A stretch of DNA of 64,000 nucleotides from AG25 sp035518815. Its GTDB lineage: Bacteria; Gemmatimonadota; Gemmatimonadetes; Gemmatimonadales; GWC2-71-9. Shown piece by piece: positions 32,748 through 41,120 of the stretch. The notes beneath the pieces were generated by a model, which had not been told where the DNA came from, made no database searches, and saw only the letters and a list, made by a program, of their open reading frames with translations. A program made the position numbers and the translations under genes. The stretch is taken from positions 62,001-126,000 of the forward strand of contig DATIXG010000072.1 in assembly GCA_035518815.1 (NCBI GenBank), given 5' to 3'. Position 1 is the stretch's first letter. Each line of letters begins with the position of its first letter.

Positions 32748-33716
32748 TCAGGCCTGCCAGTCGATCACCACCTTGCCGGTGTTCTTGTTCTCCCGCATCC
32801 GCTGGAACGCGGCCGCCGCGTCCGCGGGCCGGAACACACGATCGACCACGACGCTCAGCCGTCCGGCATCAAAGCCGGGCAGGATTTCCTCGCGAAATCG
32901 CCTCACGATCGCCGCCTTTTCCTCCCGACTCCGCGACCGGAGCGTCGAGCCCACGAGGCGGGCGCGCTTCTTCATAAGGAGAGACAGATCGAGCTCGATG
33001 CGGGGCCCCGACATCGTGGCGAGGCACAGGATCGTGCCCCCGGTGGCGAGTACGGCCAGATCTCCGGGCAACGTCGCCGCGCCGACCGGGTCCAGGATAG
33101 CGTGGACGGCGTTCTTCCCCCAGCTCGACTCGATCGCGCGCACCATGTCCTCGTCAGGCGAGAGCAGCGCGAGATCGGCACCCGCCGCCGCGAGCGCCGG
33201 CAGCTTCTCCTTTGTCCGGGTCGTGGCCGCCACGCGCGCCCCCAGATACTTGGCCACCTGGATCGCCGCGATCCCGACACCCGACGCGCCGGCATGCACG
33301 AGCACCGTTCCACCCGGCGGGAGCTTCACTTCGATCGCGAGGTTCACGAACGCGGTGAGAAAGGCTTCGGGGATGCCGCCGCATGCGATAGGATCGAGCC
33401 GCGCGGGGGCGGGAAACACCTGGCCACGCGGGGCGGCGACGTATTCCGCGTGCCCCCCACCCGCCAGCAGGGCGCACACGCCTTCGCCCGTCGCCGCGAC
33501 GGTGCCCGCGATCTCGAGACCGAGGATCGCGGGCTCGCCGGGAGGTGGTGGGTACCGCCCGGCGATCTGCGACAGGTCAGCGCGGTTGATACCGGATGCG
33601 GCGACGCGGATGAGGAGTTCATCGGCGCGTGGCGCGGGTGTCTCCACCTCGCGAAGCTCCGCGAGGTATCCTTGACCCTGCTCGGTGACGTGGAGGAAAC
33701 GAATGGCGTGCCTCAG
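32748..33716 (-). CDS. NADPH:quinone oxidoreductase, PIG3-like (MDR family)
   Basis: This is a medium-chain reductase without zinc ligands, about 322 residues. It begins with the GroES-like fold (LLIRVAASGINRADLSQIAG, YPPPPGEPAILGLEIAG) and has the NADPH-binding motif VLVHAGASGVGIAAIQVAKY. The C-terminal FRPADAAAAFQRMRENKNTG matches TP53I3/QorA-like proteins. No ATG, GTG or TTG fits before the conserved start; a CTG at 33716 gives a normal N-terminus (LRHAIRFLHVTEQG) and overlaps the upstream stop as CTGA, so I use it with caution. The reaction is probably one- or two-electron quinone reduction. Confidence 0.85.
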   Translation of the reverse strand: MRHAIRFLHVTEQGQGYLAELREVETPAPRADELLIRVAASGINRADLSQIAGRYPPPPGEPAILGLEIAGTVAATGEGVCALLAGGGHAEYVAAPRGQVFPAPARLDPIACGGIPEAFLTAFVNLAIEVKLPPGGTVLVHAGASGVGIAAIQVAKYLGARVAATTRTKEKLPALAAAGADLALLSPDEDMVRAIESSWGKNAVHAILDPVGAATLPGDLAVLATGGTILCLATMSGPRIELDLSLLMKKRARLVGSTLRSRSREEKAAIVRRFREEILPGFDAGRLSVVVDRVFRPADAAAAFQRMRENKNTGKVVIDWQA

Positions 33717-34099
33717 GGCACGACGTCGGGTCCTGACACCTTCCGCACGTGACAACCATCCGGGACGTCGAACACGTACACGGCGGAGAACACGAGCCCG
33801 CCCTCCCACCCGGTGACCTGCACCGAGTCGCCGCTGGTCCGCAGCTGCCCGCGGAAGTTGTCGTCGAGGATCACATAAGTGCCCGGCACGGTGATGCCGT
33901 TTTGAGGCACCGGGAATCTGGCCCCGGTGCGCAGCACACTATCTGAGATGGTAAGGCCCATGATCGGCCCAGCGGTGGTCTGGGCCCGGACCTGTACGTA
34001 CGCAAACGAGTCCGTACATACGGTCCCGGCCATGTCGTCAGTGCAACCTAGGGCCCCAGCGACGGCGGCAGAGAGAACGAGGAGTGGGGATATCCGCAC
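33713..34099 (-). CDS. Small lipoprotein, function unknown
   Basis: This is a protein of about 128 residues with signal VRISPLLVLSAAVAGALGCT. The mature part holds four Cys (after lipidation, VCTDSF and PDGCHVRKV could form a disulfide) and a beta-rich core: AYVQVRAQTTAGPIMGLTIS, GTYVILDDNFRGQLR, LVFSAVYVFDVPDGC. GTG at 34099 is preferred because the signal peptide then starts directly; a TTG at 34135 is possible. The stop overlaps the probable CTG start of the quinone reductase. I do not recognise the family. Confidence 0.65.
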   Translation of the reverse strand: MRISPLLVLSAAVAGALGCTDDMAGTVCTDSFAYVQVRAQTTAGPIMGLTISDSVLRTGARFPVPQNGITVPGTYVILDDNFRGQLRTSGDSVQVTGWEGGLVFSAVYVFDVPDGCHVRKVSGPDVVP

Positions 34100-34182
34100 G
34101 CCCGGAATCTGGATTCCCCACCCCTCGCCAGACAAGGATTTGGCTCACGTCCCCAAGGATCGGTGGGGACCGGGGTTGGGCC

Positions 34183-34872
34183 TTAGGACGCGATCTTCAG
34201 ATCGTCTCGCACCCTGATCACCCCCGGGGTGCCCGCCGCCGCCGCGACCGCTTCGTCGCGCTCAGCGAGCGTGCGCACGCGCCCCCGCAACAAGGCCGAG
34301 CCGCCGCGGACCTCAACCTTGATCCGATCGCGCCACAGCAGCGGCCTGCGCCGCAGCGCCTCCATCACCCGCCGGGTCGCGTCGCTCGGCGCATAGGGGG
34401 GCTGCACCTTGATCAGGTTCGTCACTCCTTTGACGCCGACGAGTCGCTGCACGGCGTCCTCGGCGGCCAGTCGCTCGGCGTAGTAGTCCACGACGCCTGT
34501 GAGGGTGAGCCAACCGGAGGCGATCCCGACGACCACCTTGCCCCGCGGCACCAGCGCGTCCGCGTCGGACACGCACGTCACGGCCTGGACCAGCTCCTCG
34601 TCGCTCCGCTCCTGGGCCGGCTGGAGCACGACCGCGATGTCGTTGTGGACCTTGCGAACGCCACGCACTCGGCGGGCGGCACGCCCCGCGGCAACCTTGT
34701 GCGGGTAGCTCCGCACCGCACCGGATAGCGTCACCACCCGGTCGCGCACGTCGACCAGCACGTTGGCGCCGTTGAGCGCGGGCTCACGCCCGAACTCCTC
34801 GAACACCCTGCTCTGCAGCTCGCTTGCTACGCCTGCATCGTCGCGATCCGCGAGCCACATCTCGATGCTCAT
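34183..34872 (-). CDS. Triple BON-domain protein
   Basis: This protein of 229 residues has three BON (OsmY/nodulation) domains in a row: ALNGANVLVDVRDRVVTLSG, then VPRGKVVVGIASGWLTLTG with YYAERLAAEDAVQRLVGVKG, then DRIKVEVRGGSALLRGRVRT. BON domains bind phospholipid or protein and occur in periplasmic osmotic-stress proteins. No signal peptide is present, so this one may be cytoplasmic or membrane-associated. The start at 34872 gives MSIEMWLADRDD. It follows amtB and glnB on the same strand, 111 bases downstream of glnB; whether it is part of that operon is uncertain. Confidence 0.85.
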   Translation of the reverse strand: MSIEMWLADRDDAGVASELQSRVFEEFGREPALNGANVLVDVRDRVVTLSGAVRSYPHKVAAGRAARRVRGVRKVHNDIAVVLQPAQERSDEELVQAVTCVSDADALVPRGKVVVGIASGWLTLTGVVDYYAERLAAEDAVQRLVGVKGVTNLIKVQPPYAPSDATRRVMEALRRRPLLWRDRIKVEVRGGSALLRGRVRTLAERDEAVAAAAGTPGVIRVRDDLKIAS

Positions 34873-34983
34873 GCCGCCACCCACACTGTCCTCCCTTCCT
34901 GTGCGAAGACTTCGGTTCTGCCCGGCGTTCACATGCGGGGCGCGGAAGAGGCTCTCACTCCCCGCGCCCCGCAAGACCCGCTT

Positions 34984-35376
34984 CTAGCTGTGCGTCTCCT
35001 GTAGAGCGCGCTGCTGCACGGCATCGGCGTTCACGGCGGTGAGGGCCGCGTTGTCCTCCTCGCCCGTCCGGATGCGGATGACGCGCTCGATTGCCTGCAC
35101 GAAGATCTTCCCGTCACCCACGGAGCCGGTGCGCGCGGATGACAGAATGGCCTTGATCGTGGGCTCCACGAACGGCTCGGAGCAGACCATCTCGATCCGC
35201 ACCTTCTCGCGGAACTCGAGCACCACAGTGGAGCCGCGGTAGGTCTCCATCAGCTCGCGCTCGCCGCCGTGCCCGCTGACGCGGCTGATGGTGATGCCCG
35301 TGACCCCGGCGCGAAACAAGGCCGCCTTCACATGCGGCAGGCGCTCGGGTCGGATGACGGTGGTAATCAGCTTCAT
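34984..35376 (-). CDS. glnB: PII nitrogen-regulatory protein without the uridylylation Tyr
   Basis: This is a trimeric PII signal protein (130 residues) that senses ATP/ADP and 2-oxoglutarate and controls ammonium transport and nitrogen enzymes. It opens MKLITTVIRPERLPHVKAAL, has the T-loop RELMETYRGSTVVLEF, and the signatures GDGKIFVQAIERVIRIRTGE. Aligned by eye with E. coli GlnB, position 51 is Val, so uridylylation by GlnD should not be possible; Ser at position 49 (phosphorylated in cyanobacteria) is present. Gln39 and the C-terminal tail are also changed. Its ATG follows GAGAGGA. It lies 81 bases downstream of amtB, the standard AmtB-PII pairing. Confidence 0.93.
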   Translation of the reverse strand: MKLITTVIRPERLPHVKAALFRAGVTGITISRVSGHGGERELMETYRGSTVVLEFREKVRIEMVCSEPFVEPTIKAILSSARTGSVGDGKIFVQAIERVIRIRTGEEDNAALTAVNADAVQQRALQETHS

Positions 35377-35457
35377 GGTCGTGTCGTCCTCTCAGGTTCC
35401 AGGTGACGCAACCGCAGCTGACCCGCCGCTTGCAGGCCAGCTGTCGTCGCGCGTGAT

Positions 35458-36975
35458 CTACGCCGCTGCCTTTGACCCCAACGAGACCGCCGCACTCTCG
35501 CTCAACAGCACCGCCGATGCCACATCCGGGGTGTCGGGATAGGCGAGCGCGCCCATCTCGGGCAGATCGAGACCCAGCTCCTCGGCTTCCGCCGTGACGC
35601 GATGGCCACCGACCAGCACGGCCGTGATCTTGTAGAACACGTAGGTCATGACCCCCACGGCCACGAAGTTGGTGATGCCGCCGATGCATTGCGCGACAAA
35701 CTGGCTGGCGTCACCATAGAACAAACCCTTCACAGCTCCGGGCACACCGTTCCATCCGTCGCCATACGTTCCGTCCGCGAGCAAGCCCAGCGACAGGATT
35801 CCCCAGAGGCCGTTGACGCCGTGCACCGAAATCGCACCGACCGGGTCGTCGATCCTGAGCCTTCGCTCAACGAAGAACACCGCCCAGCAGACTAGTACGC
35901 CGGCCACGCCGCCGATCAGCACCGCCGACGGCGCGGTGACGAACGCGCACGGCGCCGTGATCGCCACGAGGCCGGCGAGCGCGCCGTTCGCGAGCATCGA
36001 GGGGTCGGGCTTGCCGTAGTTCATCCACATGTACAGCATCGCCGTGATGCTGCCCGCCGCCCCAGCCAGCATCGTGTTGGTCGCGATCACACCGATGCGA
36101 AGATCGGACCCGGCGAGGGTGGATCCCGGATTGAACCCGAACCATCCAAAGCACAGGATGAAGGTCCCGATGATGGCCATCGGAATGTTGTGGCCCGGAA
36201 TCGCGTTGGCGGTGCCGTCCGCGTTGTATTTTCCGCGCCGGGCACCGAGCAGCCAAGCTCCGAACAGGGCGATCACACCACCCGTCATGTGCACGACCGA
36301 TGACCCGGCGAAGTCGACGTGCCCGTGCCCGAGCCCCGCGTTCGTGCCGAGCTGCGCCAGCCATCCCCCGCCCCATACCCAGTTCGCGTAGATCGGATAG
36401 ATGAACGCGCCGATGAATACGCTGAACGCCGCGAACGCCGAGAAACGCCAGCGCTCCGCCATTGCGCCGGTGGGAATCGTCGCCGTCGTGTCCATGAACA
36501 CCATCTGGAACAGGAAATACGTGAAGACGGGCGCAGAGTACGCGACGCCCGTCAGGAAGAAGCCCGTATGCCCGAAGAGGCCCCAGGGCTTGCCACCAAG
36601 CGTGAGGGCAAATTCGTTGCTCAGCTTGTCGTACCCGCCGAGCGTCGCCAACGGACCGAGGCCGCCCGCCTGGATCGCGAACCCGATGATCCAATAGCCC
36701 ATCATCGCCAGGCCGTATACCATGAAGTTCATGGCGATGGTGTGCGCGGCATTCTTCGCGCGCGTGAATCCGGTTTCCACCATCGCGAACCCGGCCTGCA
36801 TGAACATCACGAGGAAGCCCGTGACGAGGGTCCACACGAAGTTGATGGCGACCGTGTTGGCCGCCGCCGCGTCGCTGGCCGCCTTCGCGAGTGAGTCTGG
36901 CGCAGCCGGTGCCTGCGCCATCAGCCCGAGGGGCAACACCAACGCAAGGACCGCGAGTACCGCAGACCGTTTCAT
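35458..36975 (-). CDS. amtB: Ammonium transporter Amt
   Basis: This is a trimeric inner-membrane ammonium channel of 505 residues. A signal peptide (MKRSAVLAVLALVLPLGLMAQ) precedes about eleven helices, including NFVWTLVTGFLVMFMQAGFA and AKNAAHTIAMNFMVYGLAMM. The pore twin-His pair is visible in SSVVHMTGGVIALFGAW and GAISVHGVNGLWG, and GFNPGS is conserved. The C-terminal tail is longer than in E. coli AmtB and ends in an Ala/Ser-rich segment. It is followed by glnB, whose product blocks the channel when nitrogen is plentiful. A low-GC divergent promoter region lies upstream, shared with the antiporter gene. Confidence 0.95.
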   Translation of the reverse strand: MKRSAVLAVLALVLPLGLMAQAPAAPDSLAKAASDAAAANTVAINFVWTLVTGFLVMFMQAGFAMVETGFTRAKNAAHTIAMNFMVYGLAMMGYWIIGFAIQAGGLGPLATLGGYDKLSNEFALTLGGKPWGLFGHTGFFLTGVAYSAPVFTYFLFQMVFMDTTATIPTGAMAERWRFSAFAAFSVFIGAFIYPIYANWVWGGGWLAQLGTNAGLGHGHVDFAGSSVVHMTGGVIALFGAWLLGARRGKYNADGTANAIPGHNIPMAIIGTFILCFGWFGFNPGSTLAGSDLRIGVIATNTMLAGAAGSITAMLYMWMNYGKPDPSMLANGALAGLVAITAPCAFVTAPSAVLIGGVAGVLVCWAVFFVERRLRIDDPVGAISVHGVNGLWGILSLGLLADGTYGDGWNGVPGAVKGLFYGDASQFVAQCIGGITNFVAVGVMTYVFYKITAVLVGGHRVTAEAEELGLDLPEMGALAYPDTPDVASAVLLSESAAVSLGSKAAA

Positions 36976-37124
36976 GCACAGCTCCCGTGTGGGGGTTGGG
37001 GGCTTGAGGACGCGGCCACCGGTGCGGCTGCGTCTGTGTACGCCGAAACGTGCACAGGACGCATCAGATTGTCAACACTCTGCATTCTAGCAGACGCGTT
37101 ATGTGCAAACTGCTACGAAAATAT

Positions 37125-37133
37125 TGCTATAAT
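37125..37133 (+). promoter_or_regulatory. Extended -10 promoter for the CPA2 antiporter gene
   Basis: TGCTATAAT at 37125-37133 is a perfect sigma-70 -10 hexamer with the TG extension, in a rare AT-rich patch (ACGAAAATATTGCTATAAT). No good -35 is seen, which is expected for extended -10 promoters. Transcription would start about 38 bases before the ATG at 37178. Confidence 0.5.
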
Positions 37134-37177
37134 GACACGAATTAGCTAGGCTTCACCGCACCCCAAACCCCGACGAC

Positions 37178-38473
37178 ATGGTGCTTTCGCTCGCCGACTC
37201 GCTCTCCGCGCTGACCGCGCTCCACGCCGACCCCGTGCCGGAGCTTCTCCTGACCCTCGCCGTCATCCTGGGCGCCGCCAAGCTGGGCGGCGACCTAGCC
37301 GAGCGGGTCGGGCAGCCCGCGGTCTTGGGTGAGCTCCTCGTGGGCGTTCTGCTCGGCAACCTCGGCTTCATCGGGCTGCCGTGGGCGCGTGCGGCGGTCG
37401 CGGACCCGACCCTCGACGCCCTCGCCCGCCTCGGGGCTGTCCTCCTGCTCTTCGAAGTGGGCCTCGAGTCCACGGTGGGCGACATCCTGAAAGTGGGCGG
37501 GCGCTCCTTCGCCGTAGCCGTGCTCGGTGTGGTCACGCCATGGATTTTGGGCTGGGGCGTCGGTGCGTGGCTCCTGCCCCAGCACAGCACGTACGTCCAC
37601 GCGTTTCTCGGCGCCACGCTCACCGCGACGAGCGTCGGCATTACCGCCCGCGTCATGCAGGACCTCGAACGCTCGCACACGCCCGAGGCACGGATCATCC
37701 TCGGCGCCGCAGTGATCGACGACGTGCTCGGGCTCGTGATTCTCGCCGGCATCACGAGCGTCATCTCCGCGGCGAACCTTGGCACCGACCTGTCCTACGG
37801 ACAGCTCGCGCTCGTGCTCGCGAAAGCACTCGCATTCCTGGTGAGTGCCCTCGCGCTCGGGCGCGCCGTGTCACCGCGCCTGTTCGGGTGGACGAGAAAA
37901 CTGCGCGGCCGCGGCTTGCTTCTCACGACCGCGCTCGTGTTCTGCTTCGTCCTGGCCTACCTGGCATCGGTAGTCGGACTCGCCCCCATCGTCGGCGCTT
38001 ATGCGGCCGGCCTTGTGCTCGAGAAGGTGCACTACGTGAGCTTCACGAGCGGAGGCGAGCATCCGCTCGAGGACCTGGTCCGACCGATCGGAACGCTGCT
38101 GGTCCCTGTTTTCTTTGTCCTCATGGGCATGCGCGTGGATCTCGCGGCATTCACCCGTCCCGAGATTCTGGGGCTCGCCGGGCTCCTCGCTGTCGCCGCC
38201 GTCCTTGGCAAGCAGGCGTGCGCCTTTGCCGGCTTCGGCCCCCGCCTCGACCCGCTCGTCATCGGCATCGGCATGATTCCGCGGGGCGAGGTGGGGCTGA
38301 TTTTCGCCAACCTGGGGCTCGCCCTCACGTTGCACGGAGAGCGTATCGTCGACCAACGCGTCTATTCGGCAGTCGTGATCATGGTGGTAATGAGCACCCT
38401 GGTCACGCCCCCCGCCCTGAAGTGGGCATTCGCCCGCGGACGAGGAGCAGGTAGACTTCACGGAGTGTCGTGA
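37178..38473 (+). CDS. CPA2-family cation:proton antiporter
   Basis: This is an inner-membrane exchanger of 431 residues with about twelve helices, related to KefB/NapA. The transport core has VGQPAVLGELLVGVLLGNLG, LLLFEVGLES, GATLTATSVGITARVMQDL, and the aspartate pair in ILGAAVIDDVLGLVIL, the ion-binding motif of electrogenic members. The second half shows APIVGAYAAGLVLEK, PVFFVLMGMRVDL and GMIPRGEVGLIFANLGLAL. There is no C-terminal TrkA-N domain, so regulation like KefB is not expected. Substrate may be Na+ or K+ in exchange for H+. Its stop overlaps the next gene by GTGA. Confidence 0.9.
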   Translation: MVLSLADSLSALTALHADPVPELLLTLAVILGAAKLGGDLAERVGQPAVLGELLVGVLLGNLGFIGLPWARAAVADPTLDALARLGAVLLLFEVGLESTVGDILKVGGRSFAVAVLGVVTPWILGWGVGAWLLPQHSTYVHAFLGATLTATSVGITARVMQDLERSHTPEARIILGAAVIDDVLGLVILAGITSVISAANLGTDLSYGQLALVLAKALAFLVSALALGRAVSPRLFGWTRKLRGRGLLLTTALVFCFVLAYLASVVGLAPIVGAYAAGLVLEKVHYVSFTSGGEHPLEDLVRPIGTLLVPVFFVLMGMRVDLAAFTRPEILGLAGLLAVAAVLGKQACAFAGFGPRLDPLVIGIGMIPRGEVGLIFANLGLALTLHGERIVDQRVYSAVVIMVVMSTLVTPPALKWAFARGRGAGRLHGVS

Positions 38474-39486
38474 AGCAACTCCTCATCCCTCGCTACGGCC
38501 CGCCGAGCGTGCTCACCGTGCGCGAGGCGCCCGACCCTCCGGTTACGCTAGGGTCGGTGCGGATCCGCGTGACGGCCGCGGGGATCAACTTTGCTGATCT
38601 GATGGCCCGCCAGGGCCTCTACCCCGACGCGCCGAAGCCACCGTGCGTCGTGGGTTACGAGGTCGCCGGGGTCGTAGATGCCGTCGGCGACGGTGTCACT
38701 ACGCCGCGAGTGGGGGACCGTGTCATCGCCCTCACCCGCTTCGGCGGCCAGAGCGACGTCGTCGTCGTGCCGCCTGCGCAGGTTTTCCCCCTACCCGGCG
38801 GCTGGACCTTCGAGCAGGGTGCGGCGCTTCCCGTCACCTATCTGACAGCGCATCACATGCTCGATCGCGTCGCGGCGGCCCGGACGGGAGAGACGGTCTT
38901 GGTGCACGCGGCGGCGGGCGGGGTCGGCATCGCGGTCGCCGAGCTGGCGCGCATCATGGAACTGCGCGTGCTCGGCCTGGCCTCACCCTCGAAGCACGAG
39001 ACGTTGCGGAGTTACGGCGTGGAGCCGCTAGACCGAACCGATTCGGACTGGCCTGCGGCGGTGCGGCGCCTCGCGCCAAGTGGAGTGGATGTCGTGCTCG
39101 ATGCGGTCGGCGGGGACTCGTGGCGCCGCGGCTACGCGTTGCTCGCACCGGCCGGCCGCCTCGTGTGCTACGGCGTTTCCGAGTTGTCGAGCGGCCTGCG
39201 TCGCAACCTGCTGGGGGTTGTTTGGAAGGCGATCCGCTGGCCCCGCTTCGGTCCGGTCGCGTTGATGAACGACAATCGCGCGGTCGCGGGCGTCAACATC
39301 GGGCATCTCTGGAGCGCAGACGCCCTCATCCGGCCGCAGATCGAGCGCCTGCTCGGCTATGCGCGCGAGGGGCGCATTCGTCCCCGCGTGGATCGCGCGT
39401 TTCCGCTCGTCGAAGCAGCCGCGGCGCACCAGTACATCCATGAGCGCCGCAATATCGGGAAGGTGGTGCTCACCTTCGAGGGGTGA
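38470..39486 (+). CDS. NADPH:quinone oxidoreductase-like MDR (VAT-1-like)
   Basis: This is a zinc-free medium-chain reductase of 338 residues. The GroES-like domain opens IPRYGPPSVLTVREAPDPPV with RVTAAGINFADLMARQGLYP and GYEVAGVVDAVG. The nucleotide motif is VLVHAAAGGVGIAVAELAR, and the C-terminal substrate-domain ending is NIGKVVLTFE. The insertion VWKAIRWPRFGPVALMNDNR is typical of the synaptic-vesicle VAT-1-like branch rather than QorA. It probably reduces quinones or enones with NADPH. The GTG start overlaps the antiporter stop (GTGA), so the two are one operon. It is only distantly related to the reductase at 32748-33716. Confidence 0.88.
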   Translation: MKQLLIPRYGPPSVLTVREAPDPPVTLGSVRIRVTAAGINFADLMARQGLYPDAPKPPCVVGYEVAGVVDAVGDGVTTPRVGDRVIALTRFGGQSDVVVVPPAQVFPLPGGWTFEQGAALPVTYLTAHHMLDRVAAARTGETVLVHAAAGGVGIAVAELARIMELRVLGLASPSKHETLRSYGVEPLDRTDSDWPAAVRRLAPSGVDVVLDAVGGDSWRRGYALLAPAGRLVCYGVSELSSGLRRNLLGVVWKAIRWPRFGPVALMNDNRAVAGVNIGHLWSADALIRPQIERLLGYAREGRIRPRVDRAFPLVEAAAAHQYIHERRNIGKVVLTFEG

Positions 39487-39510
39487 CGTGAGGTTCGCGC
39501 CGCACCGACC

Positions 39511-39957
39511 TCAGGGACTCACGGGGGTGATCGCCCCGTCGGCCGCGCCCGCCGGATCGCTGTCGGTGTACACTCGGACCGTTGCTGCGACGTTCCGCAT
39601 GATCCGGTTCAACGTGCTGTCCGTGACGCCGATGACGATCCCCGAGCGCGCGCACGGAGCGGCGCTGCAAATCGTCCCTTTGATCACCGTTCCCTGCAGA
39701 ATGCGGATCCCGTTGACCGTTCCGTGCGGCGCAACAGCCAGCGAGTACGTAAAGCTGAAGGACGTTCCGGACCCGTGGATCGCGACCATGGCCCGGGCGG
39801 CCGTGTCAGCCGGGTTCTTATGCGTGGCCACGTATTGGCCGCTGGCGACGGCTTGGTAGTCGAGGATGCACTCGCATCCCCACGACGGGTTGTCGCCGCA
39901 CGCGGAGCCTATGAATAGCCCCACGGCGACCGGCACCCACCACCGATTCCGGTGCAT
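39511..39957 (-). CDS. Tandem-paralogue lipoprotein, copy 1 (CHRD-like)
   Basis: This is a lipoprotein of 148 residues; signal WVPVAVGLFIGSACGDN. The mature protein has the layout seen in all three copies: HKNPADTAARA, then GTSFSFTYSLAVAPHGTVNG, then Cys-rich CSAAPCARSG, then RNVAATVRVYTDSDPAGAAD. A beta-rich fold like the CHRD domain is suggested by spacing and the final VRVYTDSDPAGAADGAI segment, but the match is weak. Function is unknown. Downstream of copies 2 and 3 in the same direction, it starts ten bases after the copy 2 stop, so the three are an operon made by duplication. Confidence 0.75.
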   Translation of the reverse strand: MHRNRWWVPVAVGLFIGSACGDNPSWGCECILDYQAVASGQYVATHKNPADTAARAMVAIHGSGTSFSFTYSLAVAPHGTVNGIRILQGTVIKGTICSAAPCARSGIVIGVTDSTLNRIMRNVAATVRVYTDSDPAGAADGAITPVSP

Positions 39958-39967
39958 TGTGCGGACC

Positions 39968-40414
39968 TCAGGGACTCACTGGGGTGATCGCCCCCTCGGC
40001 CGCGCCTAACGGATCGCTGTCGGTGTACACCCGGACAACTACTTCGACGTTCCGCATCGACCTGTATAACGTGGTGTCAGAGACGCCCTTGACGACCCCA
40101 AAGGCGGCGCACGGGGCCGCGCTGCAAATCGTCCCCTTGGTCACCGTGCCTTGCAGAATCCGGATCCCGTCGACTGTCCCGTGCGGCGCGACACCCAGCG
40201 CGTACGTGAACGTATACGACGGCCCGTAGCCGACGATCGTGACGGTAGCCCTGGCCGCCGTGTCCGCGGGGTTCTTGTGGGGCGTGACGTTGTTGCCAGC
40301 CACGACCGCTTGGAAGGCAGGGGACGCGCAATCACATCCGTCGGATTCGCCGCACGCGGACGCCATGAACAGCCCACCGACGAGGGGCACCCACCACCGA
40401 TGCCAGTCGCTCAT
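39968..40414 (-). CDS. Tandem-paralogue lipoprotein, copy 2 (CHRD-like)
   Basis: This is the middle copy, 148 residues. Signal region WVPLVGGLFMASACGESDG, then SPAFQAVVAGNNVTPHKNP and YTFTYALGVAPHGTVDG, CSAAPCAAFG and VVRVYTDSDPLGAAEG. DNA identity to copy 1 is high at the 3' end, with near-identical runs around the stop codons, which points to fairly recent duplication. ATG at 40414 is the start that gives a proper signal peptide; the frame extends further upstream into the copy 3 stop region only as a shadow. Confidence 0.75.
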   Translation of the reverse strand: MSDWHRWWVPLVGGLFMASACGESDGCDCASPAFQAVVAGNNVTPHKNPADTAARATVTIVGYGPSYTFTYALGVAPHGTVDGIRILQGTVTKGTICSAAPCAAFGVVKGVSDTTLYRSMRNVEVVVRVYTDSDPLGAAEGAITPVSP

Positions 40415-40436
40415 GCGGACCACCCTTCCGCGTCCA

Positions 40437-40895
40437 TCAGTACCCGAAATTGCCGGGCTCCGGAAAAACCGCGCCATCCGCGGCGCCCGCCGGATCGCTG
40501 TCGGTGTACACTCGCACCCTCAGTTGGAAGTTCTGCATCGCTCGGAACAACGTGGTGTCAGTAACACCCTTGATAATCTGGTTGGCGGGGCATGGAGCGG
40601 CGCTGCAGAGCGTACCCTCGACCGTAGCTCCCTTCAGAAGCTGGATCGAGTTGACCGTGCCGTGCGGGGGGACGTCAAGGGCGTACGTGAATACGAACGA
40701 CGTCCCGGAGCCATTGATTGTGAAGCTAGCCCGTGCGGCCGTATCCGCGGGATTCTTGTGGGTGGCCACGTTGAAGCCGGTCGCGATCGCTTGGTAGGCA
40801 TTGATGCAGGCACATGGGGAGTCGGACGACCTACACGCGGACGCCATGAACAGGCCCAGCACCACCGACGCCCGTCTCGGATCCCAATGGCTCAT
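40437..40895 (-). CDS. Tandem-paralogue lipoprotein, copy 3 (CHRD-like)
   Basis: This first gene of the tandem set encodes 152 residues. ATG at 40895 has GGAGG five bases upstream, the best ribosome site of the three, and the signal is ASVVLGLFMASACRSSD. The body has INAYQAIATGFNVATHKNP, TSFVFTYALDVPPHGTVNS, CSAAPCPANQ and LRVRVYTDSDPAGAADG. Its C-terminus (FPEPGNFGY) differs from copies 1 and 2, so it is the most divergent copy at that end. Four Cys after lipidation could form conserved disulfides. Confidence 0.77.
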   Translation of the reverse strand: MSHWDPRRASVVLGLFMASACRSSDSPCACINAYQAIATGFNVATHKNPADTAARASFTINGSGTSFVFTYALDVPPHGTVNSIQLLKGATVEGTLCSAAPCPANQIIKGVTDTTLFRAMQNFQLRVRVYTDSDPAGAADGAVFPEPGNFGY

Positions 40896-41120
40896 ACCCA
40901 CCTCCGACAACCTCACACCTGATCCCTGACACCTGCCCTTAGCATAGCGGAGGGTTCCGCCCCTCGGTACTCCGCCGTCCTCCAGGGATGTCACCCGAAC
41001 GTCCTCGTCGGCTGCAAAAAGACGCTCGTGGGACGTGAGGCACATCACCTTCGAGCGCGTTACAGGACGAGGCACGGTTCTGGCTATACACACCGCCGAA
41101 CCGGAAATCCAGGAGGTCAT

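Noticed and set aside
37070..37075. TTGACA on the minus strand upstream of amtB
   Set aside because: A perfect -35 hexamer, but no acceptable -10 at 16-18 bases; not enough to call a promoter. No sigma-54 GG/GC pair was found either.
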